Shown here: piece by piece, positions 12,808 through 25,094 of the stretch
Position numbering within the stretch: position 1 is the first letter of the stretch
How the letters are laid out: each line of letters begins with the position of its first letter
NCBI GenBank assembly: GCA_039720395.1
Contig: CM077831.1
Location: 19,150,982 to 19,214,981 of the forward strand
DNA from: Liquidambar formosana
Taxonomy: Eukaryota; Streptophyta; Magnoliopsida; Saxifragales; Altingiaceae
Direction: 5' to 3'
Length of the DNA stretch: 64,000 bases
Translations under genes and position numbers: made by a program
The notes under the pieces: model-generated
The model's database searches: none
Told to the model about the DNA's origin: nothing
What the model saw: only the letters and a program-made list of their open reading frames with translations

Positions 12808-12965
12808 CGCTATGTTTGGATAAAGAATTTTTAGGTGGAATTTGCTTTTGAGATGGAATTTGTAAAATTTTTATAAGGATGAGATGGACAAAATCCTTAT
12901 AAAAATTTTACCAATTCCATCTTAAAAGCAAATTCCACATAAAAATTCTTTATCCAAAAATAGCG
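12808..12965. mobile_element. Tourist-like fold-back MITE, 158 bp
   Basis: Nearly the whole element folds back: the left arm begins CGCTATGTTTGGATAAAG and the right arm ends CTTTATCCAAAAATAGCG, and pairing extends about 70 bases. It is flanked by TTA at 12805-12807 and 12966-12968, the 3-bp target typical of PIF/Harbinger (Tourist) elements. Confidence 0.8.
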
Positions 12966-12968
12966 TTA

Positions 12969-14050
12969 GATAATTAATAAAAGTATTTTTCAGAGAAGAA
13001 ATGTTTGGCATATATGGATTCCTTTTAAAAATATCTATATATGGATAAAAATAAATGAATTAATTTAGGAAAAAAAAATCAATAAATCATATTATATTTC
13101 TGAAGTCACAAAGCCAACAAAATTAAAGGTCCTTAATTAGACAAACAAGGCCAAACACTCTGGCCACTACAACAACAACTCACGAAAGGATTTAAAGGCC
13201 ACAAAGCCAAGAAAAGTGAAGTGAGTAAAATGAAAACTGAATAATATTTTATGTTTGTACCCATCATTAGTAGGTTGGAGTTCGAGGAATGGAAGTGGTG
13301 GTGTTCATCATGATGAACTAAAATGGAACTATGTCAAAGCACAGTTCACATGGTCCGCCTAATAATTGCCTCCAACCTGTACTATATGGAAGTCATATAA
13401 ACTAATATATAATTTCAGGATTGGGATCACCTTTTCCACACCAAGATTGCTTTCATAAATAGTAGAAGCTACATGCCTATAATGATCGACTATATGTGCA
13501 TGATCGAAACTAGCTAGATCAAAATAAATTATATACTTATATCGTAAAGAACACTCCTATTCCCCTCCAATGTAATTATAATAATATATATATATTTTTT
13601 ATTATAAAAAAGAAGTAATACTCCTGGCAAGGCAACCATGAATATTTGAGACATTTCTGCCAAGCCCAATACAATAAAGAAGCTTACTGATCGATTACTC
13701 TGTGATATATATATCTGTATCTATATCTATATTTTTATCATTTTTATATAGAGAAGATTGAAGAAAACTAACATACAAGTGCCACATTATTAAGAAGAAG
13801 AAGAATGTGAATGCTTCCACCAATTGAAAGAGCATAAAAAAAAATGCTTAAAAGAGAAGAAGATCCTCCTCCCCACCCCACCACAAAAAAAAAAAAAAAA
13901 AAAAAAGACCAAGAAATGAGCTTATTGATTCATATATATATAAAGATAAAAAAAAAACTAACATATAGGTGCCACAATATTAAGAAGCAGAAGAAGAAGA
14001 ATGTGAACGTTTCCACCAATTGAAATGCAATAAAAAATGCTTAAAACTTT
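12969..14050. other. Intergenic, no gene seen
   Basis: AT-rich DNA. Two partly similar blocks (about 13755-13860 and 13935-14045, sharing GTGCCACATTATTAAGAAG and a CCACCAATTGAAA motif) form an imperfect direct repeat. A poly(A) tract lies at 13886-13906. Confidence 0.5.
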
Positions 14051-14053
14051 AAC

Positions 14054-14192
14054 GGCGCATTTGTTTGGCTGGAATTAGTGGGAATCATAATGAAATGAAA
14101 TGGGATTTTAATGGTGAACGCGATCGGTTACTATTAAAATCTCATTCCATTCTATTATGATTCCCCTGATTTTGACCAAACAAACGTGCTAT
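14054..14192. mobile_element. Short fold-back MITE
   Basis: The left arm GCGCATTTGTTTGGCTGG, then GGGAATCATAATG, pairs with the right arm ATTATGATTCCCC, then ACCAAACAAACGTGC. About 60 bases per arm pair around a small centre. The target duplication is not clear. Confidence 0.65.
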
Positions 14193-15580
14193 AAAAGAGA
14201 AGAAGAATAAGATCTAACAAAACAAATTACAAAAGTCTTAGATAATTAATTCTAGCAAAATAGAACAATTTTGCATTAAAACTTTTGAGAACTATCTCCA
14301 AAAACAATGATATTCATATTTACTAGAAATGGAAGAAATGGGCTCTGGCTCATTTATTAGATAACTATATATAAATACAGAAAAGGAATTAACGAAGGAA
14401 GAAGATGTTTGTATTGGGTGCAGAAAACCGAAGACAAATAAGGTTATGAAGAGCAGCACTCATTCTAGAATAAAGACAAACTGATTTCTTGCTGGACTTA
14501 CCTCACTTGTTGAACCTCTCTCACACTTTACTTCTCTCGCACCAAAGGCTAGGCCACAGTTAGAGAGAGAGAGAAAGAGGGAGAGTTTAACGCTCAATCA
14601 AGGTCCTTTTGTCCCGGTTGTTGCCTTTATATAAATGGAAGTGTTGGTTTGCCTCGAAAAGGAACTTGTGCAGAGCAGCGCACGTGTAACCCAGTACCCA
14701 ATGCTCATGTCTGCTCCTCCCATAATAAAACCCTAATTTACCAGTCAAAAAGAAAAGAGACAACAAAACCCTTAGCCCATAACCCCCCCATCTCCATCCA
14801 TTTGCATCAACCAAAGATTTTGCCACCTCCCTTGAAACAGTCACCACCTTAAATGAACCTGCTTTCAGCTAGCTCATTATATTTCCTTTTACAGATCGAT
14901 AATAAATAATTATAATAATTATGGTGTGTGTGAGAGTGTGGGAAGTGAGGAGGGAGGATTGTGTAATGATGGGTGTTGTGAGAAAAAGAAGGATGTTAGA
15001 GTTTTTGTGTAGTTTTTAGAGTCAATACTAAGAAACTGTCTAAAGTTCAATAAACTTTCCCGAGAAAATTTATTATTAATGGAACACAAGATATCCAAAA
15101 CCAAAATTATTAAAATTAATACTAACTTAAAAAATAAAAAAAATAAAAAAAAAGTCACAGTATTTTGGATCATGTACCAGAAAATTTGAAACACACAGCC
15201 TTGCACACAAAAAAGAATCCTTAAAAGGTGGCTTTTTCCCTGCAAGGAGCACTGAATAATGAATAATTTTCAGACAAGTTACCAGAACTGCAACAAAAAA
15301 TGAGTAGAGGGAGAGACAAAGATTTTTCATCCTTCTTCTTCTCTTACTTCTTCTAGCTATTATCACATGGACTTAATTGCAGGAGCTATTCTGATAAAAC
15401 CCAAAACCCATCAAGAATTCACGAATTTGTACACCCTTCTTCAAGCAAAAGGCAGATGAATAAACCAGACTATCATCTGAAACACAACTAATATATGAAA
15501 GGAAGAAGAATGAAAAAGGTTTATGTCTAGGAAAGTGAAACACAGAGGGAAGGAAAAAACATAGTTTAAATTTTGCCTTG
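14193..15580. other. Region downstream of the AHL gene, no gene seen
   Basis: This stretch includes the presumed 3' UTR of the AHL gene (from 15580 downward). The minus-strand frames at 14587-14847, 14919-15245 and 15127-15366 are low-complexity or hydrophobic strings without known domains. Confidence 0.45.
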
Positions 15581-15701
15581 TTAATAAGGAGGGCGAACTG
15601 TGCCGCCCCAATAGGCCTCCGCTGGTAATTGGCATGAATTTAGAAGATTTGGAGTTAACCCATGAAAAAGAGATGTATTAGGATCTTGCAAGAGCTGTTG
15701 T

Positions 15702-15733
<32 letters not shown>

Positions 15734-16510
15734 GCCAACCATTCCAGGAGGAGATCCAAGGGACCCACTCCCCGGTATCGGCACCGGTGGCTCCTCGTCC
15801 TCAAGCGGAAGCCTCTCATAGGCTGCATTACCAAAAGAAGCTGCCATAATTACCACCGGACCCGAAGCAAGCAGTGGACCGACCACGCTCCCTCCCACCA
15901 CCTGCCCTTGCCCTCCGGCTAAATATATGGTTAGTCCTGATGCTGCCGGTGGAGCCGGTGGGGGTAAAAATGATCCACAAAGCGATAAGATTTCGAATCT
16001 TCCATGTAAGGTCACAACTGCACCAGGGGCGGCCGGTTGCCTTAGAGTAACATTAGTGACCGTTCCACTTCCACTAAGTATGCAAACCCCTCTCTGTCGC
16101 CGCCTAGCGAAAGTGGATACACTCTCTGAGATATCACAACCGTTGGCGATTTCCATGACATGGGATCGGAGTGCGTTGGCACTATCGCGAGTTATGATGA
16201 TGGGTGGTTTCGGCTTGTTCTTTGATCCGGCTGGTCTGCCTCGTGGTCTTCTTGAGATCTCTCCTTCTCCGGTGAAACCGGATAATTCTTTGCCTTCCAT
16301 ATAGGTGGTGGTGGTGGTGGTATTGGTGGTGTTTTCATCTCGTTCTCGTTTCTGGCTGCCCCGGTTGAGGCTGCTGCTACCGCTTTGTTGTTCGTCTTCA
16401 GAATTGTGTTGTTGGTGGTGGTGTTGATACTGATGGTGGTGTAGATGAAGATCTCTGCTGGCGTGGAAAGGAGGTGGAAGAGGACGGCCTTGTGCTGTAA
16501 TTGGATCCAT
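15581..16510 (-). CDS. AT-hook motif nuclear-localized (AHL) protein, single exon, 309 aa
   Basis: AHL proteins bind AT-rich DNA in the nucleus and repress or tune genes for growth, flowering and hormone response. Visible here: a His/Gln-rich N-terminus (residues about 20-35), a Thr run (about 61-69), one AT-hook ([18 protein letters not shown], about 86-103, with the RGRP core at 90-93) and a PPC/DUF296 domain (about 104-230) with the conserved GRFEIL (170-175) and [13 protein letters not shown] poly-Gln tract (about 260-272) and the family end RPPY follow. The intronless form with a single type-I hook fits clade A (the AHL15-29 group), nearest AHL22/AHL24 by recall. The start MDPITAQ is preferred over an in-frame Met 17 codons upstream, because close relatives begin MDP. 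The frame is intact. Confidence 0.95.
15687..15735 (-). repeat. CAG/CAA microsatellite coding for poly-Gln in the AHL gene
   Basis: Mixed CAG and CAA codons (GTTGCTGCTGCTG... on the plus strand) give about 13 Gln in a row. The codon mixture limits slippage but length variation is likely. The tract lies outside the PPC domain. Confidence 0.85.
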
Positions 16511-16882
16511 TTCTCTGTGATTCTCAACTCTACTCACTTGAAACATACAAATTAAATCCAAGCAAATTGAGAGAAAGAGAGAGAGCCTCTTCTGTATTCT
16601 CTGCTTGCTTCCTTTGTGGTTTGATTGGTTTCTTGCTTTTTTTTTTTTTTTTGGTGCTGTGAGGATGGATCAAATGCTACTAACCTTCACCAGAAAAGAG
16701 AAAAAGGAAGGACTCTTTAGCATCACCCACCAAATTTTGAGCTGAATTGAATTGGGAGGGCATCTTTCATGTCTAACTTCATGTGATATATGGATGGCTT
16801 GTTTTTCTTTTGTGTTTCAGTTTCTCGTTTGTTAATTTGCTGTTGGTGAGGGTTTGGGAAAAATGAAATGAAGAACACAAAG

Positions 16883-16929
<47 letters not shown>

Positions 16930-17125
16930 GATGTTAAATTGGGGGTTGGGTGCTGCTCTAATATTGTGTTTTGTTGGGGTTATAGTGTTGGGTTAGGGTT
17001 AGGTCAAGGAATTGGATCGATGATGGGTCTGTTTTTGGTAAGACAGCGTGCGCATGGGCGGTGGATGGGCCCCAAATTTCTCTCTCTTTTGTCTCCCCCC
17101 ACTTGGGCCCCAACACCCCACGTTC

Positions 17126-17190
<65 letters not shown>

Positions 17191-17200
17191 CCACACACGC
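16511..17200 (-). promoter_or_regulatory. Probable 5' UTR and proximal promoter of the AHL gene, with GA, CT and TA repeats
   Basis: The sequence directly upstream of the AHL start holds GA-rich leader sequence (16570-16583), a (GA)n run at 16887-16925, a (CT)n run at 17131-17157 and a (TA)n run at 17159-17185. GA/CT tracts near plant gene starts are often bound by BPC/GAGA-type factors. No unambiguous TATA box was fixed, so the extent is inferred. Confidence 0.4.
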
Positions 17201-18070
17201 ACACCTAGGATTAAAGCTAGCCTGCAGTATAAAGAGCATCTTGTACTTCATTTGCTTGCTAAAATCTCACCAGCTAGGTTCTTTTCTCCTCTTCCCTCTC
17301 TTCCCTCTCTTCTTCCTTCTTTCCCTATAATTCTGCTTCTCTACTTGAAACAATCATGATTACAAGAAGTTAATTTATATATTTCATGGGGTTGTCTTTT
17401 GTTTCTCATTTTTCATCCTCCAACACCCCATCATTAATCCAATCATTTAATTCCATCAAACACTCACGTACTCTTCTATTTATCAACCTATATATATAGA
17501 ATATTCTCCACTTCATACTCTTAAGCTCCATATTATACATGTGTTCGTCCCAGAATATGAACTACACCTGCTGATACCAAAAAAAAAAAAAAAAAAAAAA
17601 AATCTACAGCTGCAAAACACTGAATGACTTACAGAATACAGACTAGCTAGCTGTTCTTCACACTCCTATATGATGTTCATGCACTATGAACTACAATCTG
17701 AAACTCATGCATTAAAGGACCAAAACACAAATTAAATGCATATATAGTGTGGGTTGTCTTGATTTTGTGAGGAGAAAATAAAACTGAAGATAGAGAGCGT
17801 TTGAGGTGGTTGGTCTTTGCGGGTGGGGAGAAGGAGCGTTACAAAGATGACGTTACCGGTCAAAGGGCCGGACAGATGAGTGGCGTTTCGTAATTTTAGG
17901 TGTAAAATGGGGCTATTTGTGGGAAGCAAAGAGAGGATCCGGCAATCGAGTGCCCCCCTCAAGACACGTCCTGGCACGGCCTGACCCCATTGTTTGGGTC
18001 CGCTCCAATTTCCCATGACCCACATGTGCCTCCCTCTCTCTCTCTGTTATATATGCGCTCCTCCCCTGCC
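17201..18070. other. Intergenic, with a GC-richer block at 17770-18030
   Basis: Mostly AT-rich with a poly(A) tract at 17579-17602. The block 17770-18030 is noticeably richer in G and C, contains ACACGTCC and GGTCAAAGG words, and has a minus-strand open frame of 97 codons (17732-18025) that I do not recognise. A TATATAAC word lies just upstream on that strand, at about 18046-18053. Confidence 0.35.
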
Positions 18071-18073
18071 AAA

Positions 18074-18672
18074 TAAGGGCTGCAGATGATTCGGGTCGAG
18101 TTTAGTTGAGTTATAGGATGTTTGCGTTTCCCTCATTATTCAAAATTAAGCTTAATTATTTAAGTTCGAACCGAACTTGTTATGAGTTGAGTCAATTCAA
18201 ATTTTAGTTTATTTAAGCTTGACAAACTCGTTAGTAAATTAATGGACAAGCTCCAATGAGCTTGTTTTTGTTCTAGGTGATCGAAAAGCTAATTAAATGA
18301 GCTTTTACCAAGTTTGTTCATAAGCTTTTTATAAATGGCTTGATTCATTTACAGCTTTACTCATAGTTTTGAGCCAAAACTCATAAAATATGTATTTAAA
18401 ATACGAGCTAATATAAGATTATAATAATAATTATATTTTTATTGAGGTTCATTCACAAACCCCAAATAAGTTTGTTCATCTCTTAAAACAAGCCTACTCA
18501 CGAACCCCATTGAGTCAAGCTTAGGCTCGTTTGAGCTCGGCTCATTTATTTAAATGACCTTAACTCTAAGTTTGGGTTTAAATCATTTAACAAACAAGCA
18601 AACTCAAATGAACCTTTACCGAATTTGTTCATGGGTAGTCATGAATAGTAGGTTGATTTATTTACAGCCTTG
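18074..18672. mobile_element. hAT-like non-autonomous element with GAGCTCG / AAGCTTG-rich ends
   Basis: The left end TAAGGGCTGCAGATGATTCG and right end AAATGAGC... TTTATTTACAGCCTTG form an inverted pair (AAGGGCTGCA against CAAGGCTGTAAAT). The interior is full of short AAGCTTGA / GAGCTCGG words in both orientations, a feature of a common plant hAT-derived repeat. The target duplication has decayed. Confidence 0.5.
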
Positions 18673-18679
18673 TCATATA

Positions 18680-21600
18680 CTTTGGTGAACTCTTTGTCAA
18701 TAATAATAGAATTGATATTTGAGTAGACAAATAACTTTGAATATTATTTTAAAATAATAATAATAATAATAATAACTTCGAATATGGCTCATTTTTTAAT
18801 TTTACAAGTTTTTGTATACACACGTGATGTAATTATTAAATAGGTAACATGACCCTACAAACATTTAAAATTTAGTGAGTCACGTTTCATTGAGTAATGG
18901 TCAGTAATTCAAAATTTTGACCTCTTTTACAGGTCGAACTCCTACAATTTAAGCTTGAGATTAATTGGGCCCACTTGATAAAACTAGGCTTAGCACAAGA
19001 TGCGTGTTAACCCAAATAGGTGAGAAAAAGTGGGCCCACATACTAAGCCACATCACAATTGGAAAGGCCAAATCTTATGATTAAATTCCATGTTCAAATC
19101 ATAGCCAAAATGGTGAGAATGAAACCTCATTATTTGCCGAGTTCCGGATTCAAATTTAGGGCTTCTAAATTGAGAATCCTAACGTTTGCACATAAATAAC
19201 AGGCATTCAGTCAAGAAGACCTTTTGAGAAGACTTAGAAGACAAGCCTAAACTTAGCAGAAGTCCACACATCCTTAGGCTATGGAAGAATCATAATGTAC
19301 AACACACGTGCCGATTCTTCCACCTTCAAGCTTGTTGGAACACTCAAGGGTTCACGAGGAAATCCACACGAGTTTATTTGAGATCAAACCTCACAACCCT
19401 TGATTAAATATATATTACCTTTTTCAATCTTCTGTCAAATCGAGAAGACTTTGAACGTGCGTGCCATCACCTTTGGATTGAGATCACAATAGGAGATTTA
19501 ATCAAATGATTTTTTTTTTCTTTTTTCTTTTGTAAACCATATTCAATAGAGAATTGCACCTATTTATTTTATAATATTAATATAGATTGATATTTGTCCA
19601 CTCTTTTTGTTCGTTTAATTTTAAGACATGAAATTTGTGTGTACAAATCTAATAATCAGATTCTAGATGTTTGAGTTGATACGCATATTACCCGATGATA
19701 GTTAGGCAGAAGCATGCAATTGTCACAAACGGTGTCAATAAACAATTCATGACATCAATCCTGGAGAGGATCGAAATCAATATATGCATGTGTGCTCGAA
19801 TATGCGCTACATCTCTATATGCACGTGTTGTACTCAAATTAAATAGGTATCATGGCATAATCATGTCGACACAAAATGGTCATTAAACGAGTCAAGTGAA
19901 TTGATCGAAAAATGATCTTCTTTTTTTATTTTATTTTATTTTTTAGCTTAGAAAGGTTGGCATGATTACGACCCAAAAACGAGAAAAAGTAAATCAAAAT
20001 CCACTAACTTTGTATTGGCTTCGAGTCCTATTTAAAAGTTATATTGGGCTTTGCCACCACTACCATATAAGAAGGCATAAACAGAAGAGTTATTATTTCA
20101 TCATTGGACAGGTGCTCAAATTACTCAGTCTCACATTTTAAATTTCATAATTGAATTCCTTTTTTTTTTCTTCCTTAAACTATTTAAACTTTCGACCCAT
20201 CTAAATTCCTTGAAATAGTTTAGATTGTTGTCTACTTTGTGTCAATCAACGTCCATATTAATACTCGCTGACTAATATTTATGCTATTTCTCTTTTAGTT
20301 ATATTGCCTAATGTTAATATATGATTGGAGCATGTCATTGATGCATTTTTAAATGATTCATTTTCCAAATGGATCATTTAAAAGTCTAAGATGGTGCATT
20401 AATTTATCAATTTTCCCGTTGTATTCATGCAATGAAAGAAAGAGCTTACAACAAAATAAAATACCGCTTCATGATAGCCTACCATATCTATATATATATA
20501 TATATGTAGGAATACGATCGGAAAACTCATATAAAAACACATTTTCCTTTTTAATTTGAGAAATCAACTAAAATGCAAAAATAAAGTGCTTTAGATAAGT
20601 CCTCGATCTTGTCCTATATATATATATATCTATTATATTGATATTAACGTTACAAGGTCCACAGTGCTTATCATGAGAGGTATCTCTTCCCCGCTCCTGC
20701 AGAGGTTATCTTTTCAGTGAGTGAGTGCAAGTCTCACGCGCTTCATCCTCGTATCACCTAGAAGTAATAACTTATTGAGTGGTGTTACATTTACGGATAA
20801 ATATTCTACCGGAATTTATTGCTTGATTAATGAAACGTTTCCATTTTAAAGATTAAAAATAGCTTATTTTTCTGTTAATTTATAATCTTATCATTGACAC
20901 AATATTACTAAACAAATTAAAGTGGCTGAATGAGAGATAAGTCAATCTCAATCAAATGAACATGTGCTGATACACTTGACCACCCTCTAAAAATTAATAA
21001 TTTCAGCAATTTTCTAACTTAATTTGGCAAGGCTATCACAAGGAAACCCTCGATCATTGCCTTACCTAAAGCCACTTTTAATCTCACAATATTTTAGCCT
21101 CTAAAACAACATTAGGCACATTATGAATCTATCCAACTGATTAAAATTTAAATGAAAAGTGGTTAAATTTGATCACTTGCTTCATTTAAAATTTTAAGAG
21201 TAATTTTAGTCAAGCATGTCCCAACCATGGCTTCTAAATTATATATAAATAAAATTATATATTCAGAAACTATGGCAGATTGGGGTCGGATTCAATTGTC
21301 TAAATCAAAGTACTTGTCCTTCGTTTTTCTCGTTTCCTAAATTTGGACCTAAAAGTTCAAAATAAATGTTAATTGTTTTAATACTTTTATTAATTCACAA
21401 AATTGGATGAAGAATTGTGGAATTTGGAAAAAAAAAAAAAAATGGTTCAAGAAATTCATAATCAATTCTAAGAATATTTGAAAAGTTGACTTACCTAAAC
21501 CCTCGAGCTACAAAATAATAATTCAGGAAAGCTTCCAGTTTTGTCACATATTGAGTTGTATCTTAACTCTGCAAATCTAATAAATTTAATATATATACAT

Positions 21601-21961
21601 GACAATCTTCTTGTGTTTTTAAGTTGGGCGGTGCGATACGAAGCACCATTCGTATAGCACTTCGTGCAGCACCCAGTACGTCCACATTAGGAAAAAAGAG
21701 ATATGTTACTAAAGTTTTAGTTCATACATATAATACCACATACATAAGATGCTGTATTTTGGTACTACATATAAGATACTATACATAACATTTCCCTTTA
21801 AAGTTTCCTCTCTAAATTTTTTTAAGAGGCAAGTCATAGGGGCATATGTTTATTACCATTTTTATAATAGAAAGTCTCAATCAAATTAATATAAATAAAT
21901 TACACAAATGTCTCGATTAATTTTTCTATTAATGTCTTAATGTGAGGAGTGATATTCCCTT
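18680..21961. other. Intergenic, no gene seen
   Basis: AT-rich DNA with (ATA)n at 18748-18773 and (TA)n at 20490-20505 and 20617-20629. No frame has a recognisable domain. Confidence 0.4.
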
Positions 21962-21982
21962 CTTCTTTACAAGCTTCTATAT

Positions 21983-22165
21983 ATATATATATATATTTTT
22001 TTTTGTCAGAAACGATAGAATTTATTAGAATGAAATGGAAATTAGTACATCACATGAGGACTATCCTCCATAAGATCTGGTATCAACCAGCTTGGGGGTT
22101 CTTCAACCCAAACGTCCTGATCAGCAAGACTAATGGCAAATGGAGATTCTTTACAAGCTTGGGGG
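21983..22165 (-). mobile_element. Short retroposon (LINE/SINE tail) with a 21-bp target duplication
   Basis: The insert starts with (TA)n and a T-run, so its poly(A)-type end lies at the left on the minus strand. It is bounded by CTTCTTTACAAGCTTCTATA plus T at 21962-21982 and again at 22166-22186. A long, exact target duplication with an A-rich 3' end is the mark of target-primed reverse transcription. About 180 bp remain; no coding sequence. Confidence 0.75.
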
Positions 22166-22186
22166 CTTCTTTACAAGCTTCTATAT

Positions 22187-23711
22187 TAACATATGTTATT
22201 CACTCTATTTTCCTCCTTATCTACCTATAACTAATTTGAAAATGGAGATTTTTAATTTCAGTTTTTTTTTAAAAAAAAATATTTCATGTGGATTACCAAA
22301 AAAGTTCACAACTTTTTTCTTATATTTATCATGAAAAATCCTTTTTTTTTCCTCTATTATTCTCTTATCATCATGTACCCCATAATCTATCAATGCATGA
22401 GGTACAAACCTTGACGCATACGAGAACTGATATATATAATTTATATCAATACATGTTGATTCGTTATACTATGTGCTGAAGTCCTTGTAAGTATGAAGTA
22501 TGTACGTATCCACAAGTGGTGATCATGGACATGTGGAGCAAGGTGAGTGGACAGCAGGAGGAGATTTCTACATACTTGTTGGTAATCAAGCAAAATACTG
22601 TACTTTCAAAGTTGGATGTATAAGAGGAATTCAATAATTTGTAGAATTAAATGATGAGAACCCTTTGTTAGGTTGACTTCATCATCATGCATGGTAATGG
22701 TCAACCTTCCACTATGTACTGTTACGAGACGTCACGTATGGTTGGATCTTTTGCCCAAATTTGGAATGATCTTACGTAAGCATCCAACGCATGCGCACGT
22801 GCATGCCTTATGCGTACTTCGCACCAAACGTACCCATTTGGTTTCACCGACGGAATAGTCCCTTGCCGGTGAAGATATCTCCCCTCTGTCACTTCTTGTT
22901 TGCTTTTCATTCAAGTGCCAATTTCCTTCCGGAGACTGAAGGAGGGAAGTAGCTTCGAACGGAAGTGATGTCACCCCTATATATATATATATATATATTC
23001 TCTGCAATTGCTTGCTTTGCAATTCCTGCAACATCCATTGCTATCATGCCACGTCGCAGTAGTTAGTCCAAGATTGAGTGTTATAATTTTTTTTAAATTT
23101 TATTTTTATAGTAGATTAAATAACATCGTTTAGCTAAACTAATAGAAAGGTGTTAGGTCCCATATGGAGAGTTTAGGGTATATATAAACTTTATTAAAAA
23201 TTCTATTGTAGTGCTAATATTTATTTATTTTTTTTAAGGATTCTATTGTGGTTTTAAAACTTAAAGAACTTATTTTTGGAGTAATGTATGTGAATTGGTT
23301 GTTGCAGAAAAATTGAGCTATATCATTATTTTTCATTAGAAAGTATTTTCTTTAAAACCCATCCTGCAATGTGTGTGTGTGTGTGTGTGTGGGGGGGGGG
23401 GGGGGGTGGGGGGGGGGAAGGAAAATGATTACCGAAATGTTGAGACTAATATTTTCTTGCAACTTTAATTTGTTATTAAGACAAGTTCCTTGTATTTTAC
23501 TTTGTTGCATTAAAAGAAAGGAGAGAGGGGGGGTGGGGGGGGGGGGGGGGGGGGGGGGGGGTTGGGGAGGAAATTAAGATGGGTCATTAGTAGAATTGTT
23601 TTGGTCGGAGAATCTTGTCAACTATGAACATTGGGTGAAGCTACCAATGTTTGTATCATACTTCTAGAAAAAACAAGAAAACAAAAAAAAAAAAAAAATG
23701 TAAAAATGATA
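22187..23711. other. Intergenic; motif-rich block 22715-22960, GT and poly(G) tracts
   Basis: No recognisable gene. The block 22715-22960 is GC-richer and holds ACGTCACGT, CATGCGCACGTGCATGC (an E/G-box core CACGTG between CATGC words) and GTGATGTCACC. Then come (TA)n at 22978-22999, (GT)n at 23370-23390 followed by about 16 G's and a second G-run after one T, and a 27-G run at 23535-23561. Confidence 0.5.
22370..22465. repeat. Diverged single copy of the hairpin repeat family seen at 426-680
   Basis: ATCAATGCATGAGGTACAAAC is followed by GATATATATAATTTATATCA, matching the layout of the repeat units in the kinesin intron. The left arm is short or lost. Confidence 0.45.
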
Positions 23712-23861
23712 CTCTTTCTATCCTACAAAGATAGGTCATTTTTGTTATTATTTGTCTTAGAATGTTTGTGCACTTTGAAAAGTTAATCATAAATTTGCTT
23801 AACTTTCTTATAATACCCTTTTTCTATCAAGAATTACTTTCTTTCTTTCTTCTTCTTCTTT

Positions 23862-23892
<31 letters not shown>

Positions 23893-23994
23893 GGGTAGAG
23901 TTATAGTAAGGAAGGGTATTTTTGGAAAAAAAATTAGTCAATGCATTAATTGTGTTTTGTATCAAACCTTGCATATCTTTTTGGGACAGAGCTA
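23712..23994. mobile_element. Decayed Stowaway-like MITE
   Basis: Left end CTCTTTCTATCCTACAAAGA preceded by TA (23710-23711). The right end TTTTTGGGACAGAG is the complement of the Stowaway end CTCTGTCCC. Interior matches the copy at 31940-32156 (ATTAATGCATTAA-type words). A T-run lies inside at 23865-23892. Confidence 0.55.
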
Positions 23995-24640
23995 GCTAGC
24001 GAGTATTCACATCCCTGTGAACCACCTCCACTCCCCCTCCTCTCTCATTATGTAGGAGTAGGAGTACGGAGTACAAGAAGTTCATTGGGGGAATGCTGGC
24101 CAACAGTGTCTCCACCCCTTCTCTACCCTTGACCATGTCACGCGCATTTATAGCTGGGGATGAGGTGGGTTGAACTTGTAAAATTCACTTAGCTACTCAC
24201 TTCTTTTTTCCTCATATATATACTCTGTAAAATTTTGGGATATAAAACAATGGTTTGTTAGTTTAATGTTACTTCTCATTCCTTTTAAGAACGAACTCGT
24301 TTAAGGATGTCAACGGCGCGGGTTTGAGATGAGAGCCCAACCCCAACCCCACCCCTAATGAAAATTACTATGTCCAAACCCACTTCAGGTTTGACATCAA
24401 ATTCTCATCCCATTTATACTTGGTCGGATGAGATAGAGTGAGACGAATAACTCATTATGTCTGGTAACCTAGATTTCCTTTAAAAAAAATTGAAAAATGA
24501 ATATTTTTAATTTTCTATATTTATAATGAGAACTTTTCCAAATTTATTAATTAGATTCATGAAACTACTTTCAATTTGAAAAGCCCTAAATAAAGATCAA
24601 TAAAATACATTGTAACAAGAAAAAGTTTTCATATTATAAC

Positions 24641-24671
<31 letters not shown>

Positions 24672-24673
24672 GG

Positions 24674-25073
24674 TTGGAGAGGGTTTTGTTGATACTTGGT
24701 GTAAAACTTTTTATACTTATATTCATCAATATCTTTTTTTATAGAAATCATATTTCGTCAATCCAACTGTTGGATTACATATTCTTATCATGTATGTCAT
24801 GCATGCCAAATTTCAAGTTCATCAAATATTATGAAGTATTTGATTAGTAAACTTACATTTCTTTTAATAAATAAAACTTTAATTTCGAGCACTTTATAGA
24901 TGACATAGCTCCTAATCTTCGGCCGATTAATTTAAACTTTGGTATGCATGACGTAAATGACATAAATATGTTATCCAACAATTGAATTGGTGAAATATGA
25001 TGTCTATAAAAAATGATATTAACAAGTGTAAGTGTAAAATTTTTTACACAAGATGTCAACAGAACCCTTCCCA
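24674..25073. mobile_element. Fold-back element about 400 bp, nested
   Basis: Left arm AGAGGGTTTTGTTGATACTT then GGTGTAAAACTTTTTA pairs with right arm AATTTTTTACACAAGATGTC then AACAGAACCCTTCCC. Inner segments also pair (GTCAATCCAACTGTTGGA with TCCAACAATTGAATTGG; ATGTCATGCATGCCAAA with TTTGGTATGCATGACGT). It lies inside the hAT-like element, next to a (TA)n run at 24645-24671. Confidence 0.65.
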
Positions 25074-25094
25074 TATATATACGGTTATGTTTCC

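Noticed and set aside
14587..15366. Minus-strand frames downstream of the AHL gene
   Set aside because: Hydrophobic or Phe/Leu/Ser-rich strings from AT-rich DNA; no domain, no splice support.
16192..16527. Minus-strand frame of 111 codons overlapping the AHL gene, and plus-strand frames at 15662-15922 and 15927-16304
   Set aside because: These are shadows of the AHL coding sequence in other frames; their residues reflect its codon repeats.
16939..17359. Several frames on both strands over the CT and TA microsatellites
   Set aside because: They are translations of simple repeats (SLSLSL, IYIYIY, RERERE).
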